From positions 1 to 64,000 of the forward strand of contig JANSYA010000012.1 in NCBI GenBank assembly GCA_024742665.1: a stretch of DNA of 64,000 nt, read 5' to 3'. Below the pieces are notes generated by a model. That model had not been told where the DNA came from. It saw only the letters and a list, made by a program, of their open reading frames with translations, and ran no database searches. Of the stretch, positions 8,971 through 17,473 are shown piece after piece. Source of the DNA: a bacterium (GTDB lineage: Bacteria > Spirochaetota > Leptospiria > Leptospirales > Leptonemataceae). The translations under genes and the position numbers were made by a program. The number at the start of each line of letters is the position of its first letter. Position 1 is the first letter of the stretch.

Positions 8971-11481
8971 TCACTCTTCAATTTCGAGTTCGATAATTTG
9001 ATAGCGTAGTCGTCCGCGTTTGATGCCCAGAATCTCAGCGGCCCGGGCTTTGTTGCCGTCCGTGCGGTTTAGCGCCTCTCGAATCAAGCTGCGCGAATAG
9101 GCTTTGATCATATCGTCGAAATTCTGGTTGTGACCGCCTGCGAGAAAGGCGGACGTCTCCGCGCCCGGGCCTGGAGCAGTCGCTTGCGGGCCCGCGTCCG
9201 GACTGATCTGGCGCAGCTTTGCCATCGCTCGTTTCGTGGAGTGCGCTGATTGAACCAGTCGCCGCGGCAAATCGCTCAGACTCAATTGGCCGGCGTCGCC
9301 GATCGCCAGAGCCTGCACGAGTACATTTTCGAGTTCGCGAATATTGCCGGGCCAGTGGTAGTTGGCAAGAGCGTCGCAGGCCTCGGCCTCCGCTTCGACG
9401 TGGCTGATGCCGTTCTTGCGACACAGGTTTTCTTTCAGGTGATTGATCAACACGCGGGTGTCCGCCGGACGTTCGCGCAGCGGCGGTATATGAATCTGAA
9501 AGACGTTGATGCGATAAAATAAATCCTCTCGAAATTCGCCGGCTTCGACCATTTCCGCCAGATCGCGATTCGTGGCGAAAACGAAACGGCAGCGGGCCGG
9601 ACGGGCGCTGTTGCCGCCGACCGGACGATAGGTGCGTTCCTGTAAGAGCCGCAGCATCTTCGCCTGCATTTCCAGCGGCATTTCGCCGATTTCATCGAAG
9701 AACAGCGTGCCCTCGTCGGCTTCGGCCACGCGGCCCGGCCGGCTGCTCGAAGCGTCCGTAAACGCCCCGCGGACATGACCGAATACTTCCGATTCCCATA
9801 GCGAAGCCGCGATTGCCGCGCAGTTTATGTCGATAAAGGGCGCCGCCTTACGCGGTCCCGCGTGGTGAATCAATCGCGCGATCAGTTCTTTGCCGGTTCC
9901 GGTTTCGCCGGTCACCAGCACCGGCTGATCGAAGACGGCGAAGCGATCGGCCTGAGCGATGACGTCGCGCATAGCCCGGCTGGCGTACAGAATATTACGA
10001 TCGCCGACTTCGCGAACAATCGGTTCGTCGCGTCCGTAACTCTCGACGGATTGTTCTACTTCTTGAATATGATCGCTGAATTCATAAAAGCGACTCTTGG
10101 CGTCTTTGAGCAGCTTCGTCATTTGCGTAAAGCTGCGCGATAAGAATGCCAGATCGTCTTCGGGCTGGTTATGGTTTTCATCGCGTCGGAGGCCGGCTTC
10201 TTGCAGTCGCCCGAGTAATTGCTGCAGAGGAGCGGTTACCGTCGCGCGAAAGAACAACGGAAAAACGATCAGCATAAATAGAATAGTCAATACGATCGCG
10301 AAACCATAGGACCGGGCCAGGCTGTGGATGTGCTGGCGATAAGCCAGGTAATCAAAGGCGACTTCGTACAGGGCGTCGCCTGCGTCCGGGGCCGAATGAC
10401 GCGGGCGGACTTGAAAGGCAAGATAGATCTGATTGTCGATTTGGCGATATCTCCGACCGGCAGTTCCCGGGGCTCCGCCGTCCGGGGTCGAGCCCGCCGG
10501 CAAATTCAGCTCTGGATCCAGAGAATAGACGAGTGCGGCGCGCCCTTCGGAATTGACGCGCACGATGTAGCGAATCGCGCCGGGATGGCCGTGCCCGCTT
10601 GCCTCCCGTTCCAGGCGTTCGGGTATATTTACCGTTTGCCCCATGGAATGACGTTGGAGCGCCAGGCGTGCGTCCTCGCCGCGTGAACGGTCATAGGCGG
10701 CGTCCGCCTGACTGACCTGTCGCACGCCCAGGGCGGAAATCACTGTGACCAGAGTGACCAGGCTGATGCCGACCAGTTTGACAATGAAGCTGGACGGTTC
10801 GCTCGTGAGATTTAGATAAAACAGAGCGTACAGAAAATACAAAATCACGAGCGAAAAATTCATGACCATTTCGGTCGTTTCGGGGCCGGTCGGTATGATC
10901 GCCGCTCGTTCCAGTATTACGAATATCGTTAGAAGCAATTCGATCGCGGTCAGTCCCACAAAGATCAGCGCGGCCCGATTGTCCGCGGCGCGTCGAAAGT
11001 ACTGTCGGACCAGCACGATAATACTCCAGATTAATACTAAAAACAATACAATTGGAAGACTCGTGGATACAAAGGGGGAGCCGAAGTTCTGATTATCGTG
11101 GTAAAACACGCTGCCCAGTCCGGCGCGAATCAGATATTCGATCCAGGCGCTGCCGACCAGGGCCACGCATATATAAAACACAATTCGTTCTTCGCGCGGA
11201 AACGAATTGCGCGGCACATGATAGACGAAGCGTGTTTTGAATATCGCGGAGAATACCCCGGTGGCCACCAGATACCAGCCCCAGCGCCCGACGGGGTCCG
11301 GAATGGAAAATGCAAAGAGGTGGCCGAAATGGAAAACGGCGAGCAGCAGGAAATACCCGGCCAGCATATACGTGCGGAATTTTTTGTTTTTAAGGCTTAG
11401 TAAGTATATGCTAATGATTAGTGTGAGCAGAGCTGGCGCCAATCGACCGATCGAATTTGCAGTTAGATAAATCGCATCCAT
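8971..11481 (-). CDS. Membrane-embedded sigma-54 activator, Fis-type (836 aa)
   Basis: ATG at 11481 is chosen over an upstream TTG at 11511. The first ~215 residues form about seven hydrophobic helices; a further helix pair brackets an extracytoplasmic loop (~240-420) and leads into a HAMP-like linker. The AAA+ domain follows: Walker A GETGTGKE (~525), GAFTDA (~573), Walker B LFFDEIGEMP (~592), then a C-terminal Fis-type helix-turn-helix (NKARAAEILGIKRGRLRYQI). It should sense a membrane or external signal and activate sigma-54 RNA polymerase directly, without a separate kinase. The sigma-contacting GAFTGA loop has Asp in place of the second Gly. It shares strand with the AraC-type regulator upstream (62-bp gap) and may be co-transcribed. 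A paralogous arrangement is found at 47527-50199. Confidence 0.9.
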   Translation of the reverse strand: MDAIYLTANSIGRLAPALLTLIISIYLLSLKNKKFRTYMLAGYFLLLAVFHFGHLFAFSIPDPVGRWGWYLVATGVFSAIFKTRFVYHVPRNSFPREERIVFYICVALVGSAWIEYLIRAGLGSVFYHDNQNFGSPFVSTSLPIVLFLVLIWSIIVLVRQYFRRAADNRAALIFVGLTAIELLLTIFVILERAAIIPTGPETTEMVMNFSLVILYFLYALFYLNLTSEPSSFIVKLVGISLVTLVTVISALGVRQVSQADAAYDRSRGEDARLALQRHSMGQTVNIPERLEREASGHGHPGAIRYIVRVNSEGRAALVYSLDPELNLPAGSTPDGGAPGTAGRRYRQIDNQIYLAFQVRPRHSAPDAGDALYEVAFDYLAYRQHIHSLARSYGFAIVLTILFMLIVFPLFFRATVTAPLQQLLGRLQEAGLRRDENHNQPEDDLAFLSRSFTQMTKLLKDAKSRFYEFSDHIQEVEQSVESYGRDEPIVREVGDRNILYASRAMRDVIAQADRFAVFDQPVLVTGETGTGKELIARLIHHAGPRKAAPFIDINCAAIAASLWESEVFGHVRGAFTDASSSRPGRVAEADEGTLFFDEIGEMPLEMQAKMLRLLQERTYRPVGGNSARPARCRFVFATNRDLAEMVEAGEFREDLFYRINVFQIHIPPLRERPADTRVLINHLKENLCRKNGISHVEAEAEACDALANYHWPGNIRELENVLVQALAIGDAGQLSLSDLPRRLVQSAHSTKRAMAKLRQISPDAGPQATAPGPGAETSAFLAGGHNQNFDDMIKAYSRSLIREALNRTDGNKARAAEILGIKRGRLRYQIIELEIEE

Positions 11482-11543
11482 CGCGCCTGATAAATGAACG
11501 AGGCGGGACAAAGCGCGAGGACTTTTTTTCCGCGGGCGGAATT

Positions 11544-12689
11544 TCAGGACTCCGCTTCGCCGCTGGATTGCCGTTCGCGAAATTCCGTCGGCGTGACTCC
11601 CGCGAACTTGCGAAAGACCTGGTGAAACGACGACTTTGAATTGAAACCCACGGCGAAGGCGATCGAGAGCACAGAGCGATCGGGTTCGGCCAGCAATAAC
11701 TCGCGCGCTTCCTGTACGCGAAACTGGTTGAGATAGGACTTAAAGTCGAGCCCGATTATATGATTCAACAACTCCGATAATTGGTGGCGTTTAATTTCCA
11801 AAAGATCGGCCAGGCGTTGGATGTCCAGATCCTCATCCGCGAAACATTTTTCTTCAGTCATCAGGACTTCGAGGCGTTGCAGGAGCTGGTCCGTATCCAG
11901 ACGATGCAGTCGGGTGGCCGGCGCGCCGCCGGAGCCTTTGTCGGCCTTTTCGCGATTCGTGCCGGAGGCGTCCTCCGCTTCGGGCGAAGGCGGGCTGCCG
12001 GGGATCAGGCGATCCAGCCAGCCGCGATCTCGATGCGAAAGCAAGTAGAACGAGAGCAGGTGGACTTCCAGAAAGACGATCCCGATTTCTTGCGGCCAGA
12101 GACTGCCGATCCAGAGGCCGTACGTTAATAAAACGACTGCCGGTCCGCCGGTTAGCAGCAGCAGGAATCCGAATTTCGACGCGATCCGGCCGCGATGTAA
12201 AACACGCAGGGCGATCAGATGATATACGGCCATGCTTACAATGGCCGCGCGGCTGAGTTCGTGGCGCCATCCGAATTCTCGGTTTTCCCAGTCCCAGTTG
12301 GCCATGAACTGTAGCTTCTCTTCGACGCTCATTAAGAACACGGGCGTATTGAATGCGATCGCCAGCAGGGCGGGGACGAAGTGCAGAAAATGGATCCGCG
12401 CGGGTTTCCAGGCGTCAGCGACCGAACGCGCGAAGAAATAGAGGCACGGGCCGATCATGAGCATCGTGGGAAATTGAATCCCCAGCAGATGCGGCAGCTC
12501 GTTGTACGTGCGCGAAATGTACATGCTCAGGTAAAAGACATTGATGCCGAGCAGAACGAGCAGGAAGCCGAAATATCTCAGAGGGCGAGCCTGGCGCTGC
12601 GGCAAGATCAGGGCCACGCCCCACAAAAACAAAAACACCGCCAGCGCGAAGTGAATGAGGTTCAGCAGGCTGATCGGAGTGGATTGCAT
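11544..12689 (-). CDS. Membrane-anchored AraC-family regulator (381 aa)
   Basis: ATG at 12689. Roughly seven hydrophobic helices occupy residues 1-225, followed by a charged linker and a C-terminal AraC-type DNA-binding domain (~270-375). The first helix-turn-helix is at DIQRLADLLEIKRHQLSELL and the second at VLSIAFAVGFNSKSSFHQVF, ending in the family's FRKFAGVTPTEFR signature. Such fusions couple a membrane sensor directly to transcription. A perfect 12-bp inverted repeat lies five bases upstream of the start codon and could be an autoregulatory operator or a translation-blocking hairpin. The signal is unknown. Confidence 0.88.
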   Translation of the reverse strand: MQSTPISLLNLIHFALAVFLFLWGVALILPQRQARPLRYFGFLLVLLGINVFYLSMYISRTYNELPHLLGIQFPTMLMIGPCLYFFARSVADAWKPARIHFLHFVPALLAIAFNTPVFLMSVEEKLQFMANWDWENREFGWRHELSRAAIVSMAVYHLIALRVLHRGRIASKFGFLLLLTGGPAVVLLTYGLWIGSLWPQEIGIVFLEVHLLSFYLLSHRDRGWLDRLIPGSPPSPEAEDASGTNREKADKGSGGAPATRLHRLDTDQLLQRLEVLMTEEKCFADEDLDIQRLADLLEIKRHQLSELLNHIIGLDFKSYLNQFRVQEARELLLAEPDRSVLSIAFAVGFNSKSSFHQVFRKFAGVTPTEFRERQSSGEAES

Positions 12690-12693
12690 GACG

Positions 12694-12732
12694 AGCGATC
12701 CAAACTTGCAATCAGCAGCGGTTTGGATCGCT
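12694..12732. promoter_or_regulatory. Perfect 12-bp inverted repeat at the AraC-type gene start
   Basis: AGCGATCCAAAC (12694-12705) and GTTTGGATCGCT (12721-12732) are exact reverse complements separated by 15 bp. On the minus strand the dyad ends five bases before the ATG at 12689. It could be an operator bound by the AraC-type protein, or an RNA hairpin covering the ribosome-binding region. Confidence 0.55.
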
Positions 12733-13012
12733 TCACCTGGCAGGCCGCCTTGAATCGGTCAACTGATTTCCAGGTGCGTCGCCAGGAATTCAGACCTGGA
12801 GAAGGGCGCTCCAACTGGATTTACCGCCATGAAATCCGCGGCGGACTGAAGCCTGGAAAATCTTCTTGATTGAATACTATGTAAATTTTACAAAGTCCAT
12901 CGCCGCAATTCGCCGGCCGGGCGATTTCAGGCTGCCGCGCGTGCCAGCGACGGGCCGGCGTCGCATTCGCGATCATATAACGAGAATATTCGCAGAGGGT
13001 TTCGGCAATACG
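12733..13012. other. Intergenic region between AraC-type gene and phosphoesterase remnant
   Basis: About 280 bp with no credible gene. The only structure seen is an AT-rich palindrome at 12880-12892, listed separately. Short open frames here have no recognisable content. Confidence 0.5.
12880..12892. promoter_or_regulatory. AT-rich palindrome TGTAAATTTTACA
   Basis: TGTAAA and TTTACA are perfectly symmetrical about one base. Such 13-bp dyads are typical of dimeric regulator sites. It lies 121 bp upstream of the truncated phosphoesterase and is conspicuously AT-rich for this genome. Confidence 0.35.
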
Positions 13013-13246
13013 ATGATCATAATTGGAGACGTTCACGGTTGCTACAAATCTCTCCGGGCTCTGGTGAAGAAGTGTCCGCCGGAACCGATTTGCTTCGTTG
13101 GGGACTTGATTGATCGCGGTCCGGATTCAAAAGGCGTCGTTGAATTTGTTCGAGGCGAAGGCCATCAGTGCGTTCTGGGGAACCACGAAGAACTGATGAT
13201 CAAGTTCAGCGGTCAGATTTTGCTCGCCGCGAAAAACTATGAGTAG
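13013..13246 (+). pseudogene. Truncated metallophosphoesterase (77 aa)
   Basis: The product begins MIIIGDVHGCYKSL and carries three of the metal-binding blocks of calcineurin-like phosphoesterases in order: GDVHG (residues 5-9), GDLIDRGPDS (~32-41) and GNHE (~58). It then stops after about 20 residues. The C-terminal His blocks (GHT/GHxH) needed to complete the dinuclear metal site are missing, and no continuation was found in the other frames before the next gene. Family members related to diadenosine-tetraphosphatases and serine/threonine phosphatases are normally 200 residues or more. It is probably a decayed gene rather than an active enzyme. Confidence 0.65.
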
Positions 13247-13320
13247 AAATCGCAAACAAAGCCGCACCCCGCCCCGTCTATAGCGATTGACTCCGGCCGT
13301 TGCCGTGAATTCATGAAACT

Positions 13321-14019
13321 ATGCTCCGCAATCCACGAATCCAAATTTGCGCTGTCGCTTTGATCGCCTGGCTGCCGGCCGCGTGCAGCACCTATCATTC
13401 CCATTATTACCAGGAGCCGCAGGAAAACGGGGCCGGGTGGAGCGTTCGCACCGGCGAGTCGCCCTTCGCAATCGGTTCGCAGTATTATGCGGACTATCAG
13501 GGAGACGGCGTAAAAATTTCCGCGACGGTTCCCCTGAGTGGATCGCGGCAGCATTTCGCCGGGCCGTGTCTGCTGCCGGTGCTGCCGATCAGACAGGACA
13601 GGCCGCAGTCGCTCGCCGTTCATATCGCGATTGAGACGGACGCCGGTCGATCTCTTTCGGCGCGACCGGGTCTGTGGAACGCCTTGACTCAGGGCGAAAA
13701 CCCCGTTGATAGCTTCGCCGCCGACGATCTCAAAACCGCGCGGCCGTACCGCGTTTCGCTGTTGGACGAGTCCGGGGCGAGTCTCGCGGAGCGCTCCGAA
13801 TTCCCCGGCGAGGCCTGGCGGGCGCGCTGGCGGGGCGGTGCGGAATTGCGCATCGTTTATTTCGACGCGTATGATCTGGACTTTTATCGCTTCACGCTTT
13901 CGAATATGACCTTAACTGTCGACGGAAATGACTTAAGGCTCCCGCCGCTCGTATTCGAACGGGAAAGTCGCGGAAGTTATACGCCTTTTACGACGAAGAT
14001 TCTGGACGTCCTGGAGTAG
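13321..14019 (+). CDS. Putative lipoprotein (232 aa)
   Basis: ATG at 13321. The N-terminus MLRNPRIQICAVALIAWLPAAC is a clear lipoprotein signal with Cys22 as the likely lipidated residue; spirochaetes tolerate such relaxed lipoboxes. The mature part is predicted to be mostly beta, with two short hydrophilic Pro/Ser regions, and no catalytic motif is visible. It is a single-gene unit between the phosphoesterase remnant and a convergent ankyrin gene. Function unknown; membrane attachment is inferred from the signal. Confidence 0.7.
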   Translation: MLRNPRIQICAVALIAWLPAACSTYHSHYYQEPQENGAGWSVRTGESPFAIGSQYYADYQGDGVKISATVPLSGSRQHFAGPCLLPVLPIRQDRPQSLAVHIAIETDAGRSLSARPGLWNALTQGENPVDSFAADDLKTARPYRVSLLDESGASLAERSEFPGEAWRARWRGGAELRIVYFDAYDLDFYRFTLSNMTLTVDGNDLRLPPLVFERESRGSYTPFTTKILDVLE

Positions 14020-14048
14020 GCGCGGGCCGCGCGCATCGCCCTTTCTAT

Positions 14049-15071
14049 TTAGTGCTCCCCGTCTACGGCGACCGGGCAGGCGTAGTCGCCGTCGTTTTCG
14101 GAAATATTTTTAGCGCGTCGCAGAGTCCGAATCATCGCGGTGTGTCCGGCGATTCGCGCGAGTTTCAGTGCGTCATACGTATTACCGCAGTCCGTCACGT
14201 GGGGATCGGCGCCGGCGGCGAGCAGTCCGCGCGCCGAAGATAGATCCCCGAGCTTTGCCGAAATCATTAGCGGCGTTTCGCCGAAGCGGTTGCGGACGTC
14301 GACCCGCGCACCATAGGTCGCGGCCAGCAGACGAATGCTGTCTGCGAATTCGCGTCGCGCGGCGCAGTGCAGCGCCGATTCGCCCGCCGCATCCTGCGCA
14401 TCCGCGTTCGCGCCGGCTTTGAGCAGCATCGCCGCGGCCTGCCGGTGGCCGCCCTTGAGCGCATGCATCAGAGCGTTGACTCCTTTGTAATCGACGAGAT
14501 CAACATCCACGAGAGCTGAATCGACGAGATCAAAATCCACGAGATCGGCTTCGCCCGTCAGCAGCAGGCGCAGTAGATCCATTCGCGCGAAGCCGGCGGC
14601 GTAGTGCAGCGGCGTATAGCCCTGAACGTTTTCGCGCCGATTGGGGTCGGCGCCGGCCGCCAGCAGGAGCCGCATGATTTCGGGATGATGTTGAATGGCG
14701 GCGTAGTGCAGGGCGGTTTCGCCGCCCTCGTTGATATGATTTATTTTAGCTCCCAGGCGAATCAATTCTTCAAGGACGGCCCGGCGCCCGAACCAGGCCG
14801 CGAAGGTCAGGGGCGTCTCTCCGCCGTCCAGGCGCGCGCTCACGCAGGAGTTCCCGCCTGGATTTTTTAACAGCGCCGTCGTGCGGGCGTCGTCGCCGTC
14901 GCGAATCGCGCGAACCAGGCTTTCGCGCGTGCTTGCATCGCAGGTTTCGCCTGCCCCCGCGCCTGGAGTACAGCCTCCGACGCAAAGCGCCGCGAACACG
15001 AACAGGAGCACGAGAGCGGCCTGGATTTGCATGCGAAACATATTGTGCAGGGTTCGCGGCGAATGATTCAT
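14049..15071 (-). CDS. Ankyrin-repeat lipoprotein (340 aa)
   Basis: ATG at 15071 overlaps the stop of the upstream glycosidase-like gene by ATGA, so translation is probably coupled. A signal peptide ends in the lipobox LCVGGC. About seven ankyrin repeats follow (for example GGETALHYAAIQHHPEIMRL, GYTPLHYAAGF, GESALHCAARREF, FGETPLMISAK), a scaffold for protein binding. The fourth repeat region is interrupted by a 10-residue duplication (LVDFDLVDSA / LVDVDLVDYK). It probably acts at the cell envelope, perhaps as a partner or immunity-like protector of the co-encoded enzyme; the partner role is inference. Confidence 0.85.
   Translation of the reverse strand: MNHSPRTLHNMFRMQIQAALVLLFVFAALCVGGCTPGAGAGETCDASTRESLVRAIRDGDDARTTALLKNPGGNSCVSARLDGGETPLTFAAWFGRRAVLEELIRLGAKINHINEGGETALHYAAIQHHPEIMRLLLAAGADPNRRENVQGYTPLHYAAGFARMDLLRLLLTGEADLVDFDLVDSALVDVDLVDYKGVNALMHALKGGHRQAAAMLLKAGANADAQDAAGESALHCAARREFADSIRLLAATYGARVDVRNRFGETPLMISAKLGDLSSARGLLAAGADPHVTDCGNTYDALKLARIAGHTAMIRTLRRAKNISENDGDYACPVAVDGEH
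14491..14550. repeat. 30-bp in-frame tandem duplication inside the ankyrin gene
   Basis: Units 14491-14520 and 14521-14550 share 23 of their first 24 bases (TCGACGAGATCAA followed by ATCCACGAGA). The length is a multiple of three, so the frame is kept and ten residues are added within one ankyrin repeat. Confidence 0.7.
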
Positions 15072-16579
15072 AGAGCGATGCGCACCAGGGCGATGGCTTC
15101 GCCGGGAATCCTGATTTGCAGCGCTTCGTTCGCAATCACGCGGACTTGCAGCGGCGCGATTTGTTCGAGCGCGTCAATGCGCACAAGCTCCGAACTTTTA
15201 ATTGCAATCTGATCGGCGCCGGAGAATTCAACGCGCCTTTGCGCCGTCTCCGTGCTGTGGTTGGCCGCAATCAGGTAGAGCGCTTCGCCTTTGCGAATCA
15301 GCGTCGCCGCGCACCGCGCATAGTCCGGCGCGTCTTGCATCGGTACGACTCGCGATTTCGCCGGAAGAAAGGGAGCTACGCGGCGCAGCAGTTTGAATAC
15401 CGGGCGATAATAGCTGCCGGTCGCTGGAGAGCTGATCGTTCCCCAGTGACGCCGGTCGTCGTCGCGGTCGGCGAAGGTCCAGAGCACCGGCACGTGCACT
15501 CCGCGATTCATATGGATCATCGCATTGACCAGCGTGCGCAGAGCGTAACCTTCGGTTTCGACCGCCGTGTACAGAGCGGAGGAGCCGTTGCTCTGATAAG
15601 TTTTGCCGCCAAAGCGCGTGCTCTGGGTCGCGTACTCCGTTAAGAAGATCGGTCGAGCGGGTTGGCGTGCGATGGCCGCGCGCAGCTCGCGCCAGGTTTG
15701 GTCGACGAAGGGCGGTCCGGCTCCCGGTCGATAGATTTCATCCCAGGCGTGAAAGGACCACCCGGCGATCGCCGCCATCGCCGGCGCGTTTGCGCCGCGG
15801 ACCCATCGCGCGCCGAGGCGGTCCTTCGCCAGATTCGAAACGCCCGGCCCCAGAATTTGAACTCGCGCCAGTCCCTCCTGATCGAGCCGCTTGCGCAAAG
15901 TGCGCGCAATCTGATAGTAGCGGTGAACGGGTATGTGCCCGTTCCAGTGGCCGTCGGGTTCGTTGGCGATTTCAATATAGTCGGGAACGAATCCCGTATC
16001 CGCTTTCAAGAATTGCAGCAGCCCGATCCAGAGGTCGACGACGCTCTCGTCGTTATCGCGCTTGAGCGTGCGATGGGTCTCGGACGAAAGCCAGGCGAAG
16101 GGCAGGTGGTAGTTGATCAGTATCGTTTTGATGTCGCGACGCTTGAGCACGCGAGCGGCCTCGCGCATCGTTTTCGCGCGCGGCGCGTCGTGATTGAAAT
16201 GGTCGCGAATATAGTCCGCGATCTCGGCCGCCGAAACCGATGCGCCCAGGGGCGGCGAAACGTAGGTCCAGCTCGGTCCGGCTTCGAAGCGCACGTGAGT
16301 AATTCCCAGCGCCGCCAGCTCGGCCTCGTGCCGGACAATCTCTTCGGGATGCACGCCGATACCGGGACCGCCGAAGGCGTGGCCTGGTCGGTCGAGTGCA
16401 AACACGATGCGCCCATCGGCCGCGCCCTTCGCCGCAGTCTGCGAATTCGAAGTCTCTCCGGAGCAGCCCGCGCAAGAAAAAGCGAGAACCCAAAAGCAAA
16501 GTGGAAGCGCTCCACGAGAAAGGGCGGCGAAGATCATAGCCTGCGCCGCCTGTTTCCGGTTGCGCCCGAAGATTTGCAT
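15068..16579 (-). CDS. Lipoprotein of the glycoside hydrolase clan A type (503 aa)
   Basis: ATG at 16579 is chosen because CAGGA lies seven bases upstream; the frame continues further upstream. A signal ending in FSCAGC indicates a lipoprotein. The body looks like a TIM barrel: the acid/base Glu is in IEIANEPDGHWNG (~206) and the nucleophile Glu in FLTEYA (~315), the spacing expected for clan GH-A enzymes. A C-terminal beta domain (~410-503) resembles the small sandwich found in GH30/GH39/GH79-type enzymes. It probably cleaves a beta-linked polysaccharide or glycoconjugate at the cell surface or in the periplasm. Substrate unknown. It is coupled to the ankyrin gene downstream. Confidence 0.75.
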   Translation of the reverse strand: MQIFGRNRKQAAQAMIFAALSRGALPLCFWVLAFSCAGCSGETSNSQTAAKGAADGRIVFALDRPGHAFGGPGIGVHPEEIVRHEAELAALGITHVRFEAGPSWTYVSPPLGASVSAAEIADYIRDHFNHDAPRAKTMREAARVLKRRDIKTILINYHLPFAWLSSETHRTLKRDNDESVVDLWIGLLQFLKADTGFVPDYIEIANEPDGHWNGHIPVHRYYQIARTLRKRLDQEGLARVQILGPGVSNLAKDRLGARWVRGANAPAMAAIAGWSFHAWDEIYRPGAGPPFVDQTWRELRAAIARQPARPIFLTEYATQSTRFGGKTYQSNGSSALYTAVETEGYALRTLVNAMIHMNRGVHVPVLWTFADRDDDRRHWGTISSPATGSYYRPVFKLLRRVAPFLPAKSRVVPMQDAPDYARCAATLIRKGEALYLIAANHSTETAQRRVEFSGADQIAIKSSELVRIDALEQIAPLQVRVIANEALQIRIPGEAIALVRIAL

Positions 16580-16716
16580 GGCGAATCCTGCGTGCTGCGA
16601 AGATGCGTGCAATCAAAAACGAAACCGCGGGTCGCCCCGGTCGCAATCGCGCCCTCCCGTGACTCTGCTAATCCTCCGGTAAAGTGGTTGACCCAAAACT
16701 TCGCGGACTCCAGTCT

Positions 16717-17319
16717 GTGAATTCCGTGCGCCATCGTCTGACCGCAAGTTTTCTTTTAATGTACCTGGCCTGGGCCGCCTTCGGCTCGGTCTTTGCCAGC
16801 GAGCACGTCCACCATACGTCCGAGGGTCTGATCGTTCATCGCCACTCCGGCGACGTTCATCACGATCATCGGCGCGTTCACCACGACGAGCCCGGTCAGA
16901 ACCCGCATCGTCATTACCAACGTCATCACGACCACGATCATGACCATGATGCGCGCCGCCCCGGTCACCACGAACCGCGCGACCAGGAAGATTCCGAACA
17001 AACGGATGAGACTGACGAGGCAGCGCCGGATGAGCAGCCCGAGCGGGTTTCGCTGCGGACTTTCGCAGCCGAACTTGTGGCGCCGCCGCATCTTGCTGAT
17101 TCGCTGCTGGCGCAGATCGGCCGGGCGCCTCTGCCTGCTCGAAAGATCCATGCCTTCGGACAGTTCGATATCGCTCCCGACCCGTCTGAAATCTTCTCGC
17201 GAGCGCCGCGCGATTTGCACAGCGATTCGGATCCGATTCGCGTACAGTGTCAGGATCGCGGATTTTCGCCCGCGTACGACTCTCCCCCCAATTTCCCCCG
17301 TCCGCCTCCCGCGGGCTGA
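16717..17319 (+). CDS. His/Asp-rich exported protein before RND operon (about 200 aa)
   Basis: The start is uncertain: GTG 16717 gives a compact signal peptide (hydrophobic LTASFLLMYLAWAAFGSVFA), while GTG 16684 adds 11 residues. The mature N-terminal half is packed with His and Asp (HHDHRRVHHDEP, HHDHDHDHDARR), a composition typical of periplasmic zinc, nickel, cobalt or copper buffers. The C-terminal half is Pro-rich and otherwise featureless. It lies 155 bp upstream of an RND metal-efflux pump, from which it is separated by a long hairpin. A role in binding metal for export or sensing is inferred from composition and context. Confidence 0.65.
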   Translation: MNSVRHRLTASFLLMYLAWAAFGSVFASEHVHHTSEGLIVHRHSGDVHHDHRRVHHDEPGQNPHRHYQRHHDHDHDHDARRPGHHEPRDQEDSEQTDETDEAAPDEQPERVSLRTFAAELVAPPHLADSLLAQIGRAPLPARKIHAFGQFDIAPDPSEIFSRAPRDLHSDSDPIRVQCQDRGFSPAYDSPPNFPRPPPAG

Positions 17320-17402
17320 ATCCACTAATCGCCTTTCATCGCAAGTTTGCCCGCGGGCAGGCTCGCATGCTCAGGTTGTGTTCGTTTGATTGATTCATAG
17401 TC

Positions 17403-17456
17403 GGACTCTATTTGCATCGCCTTGCGTTGCGATGCGTCGCGATGTAAATAGAGTCC
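17403..17456. promoter_or_regulatory. 18-bp inverted repeat before the RND pump
   Basis: GGACTCTATTTGCATCGC (17403-17420) pairs with GCGATGTAAATAGAGTCC (17439-17456) with one mismatch across 18 bp. The inner arm GCATCGC (17414-17420) can alternatively pair with GCGATGC (17429-17435), so two exclusive folds are possible. The dyad ends 17 bp before the pump's start and directly adjoins its GGGGAAG ribosome-binding sequence. It may be a metal-regulator operator or an RNA switch. Confidence 0.6.
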
Positions 17457-17473
17457 CGGGGAAGTGATCGTAT

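Noticed and set aside
15662..16720. Plus-strand open frame opposite the glycosidase-like gene
   Set aside because: No recognisable content, no ribosome site, and the minus strand carries signal peptide and catalytic motifs.
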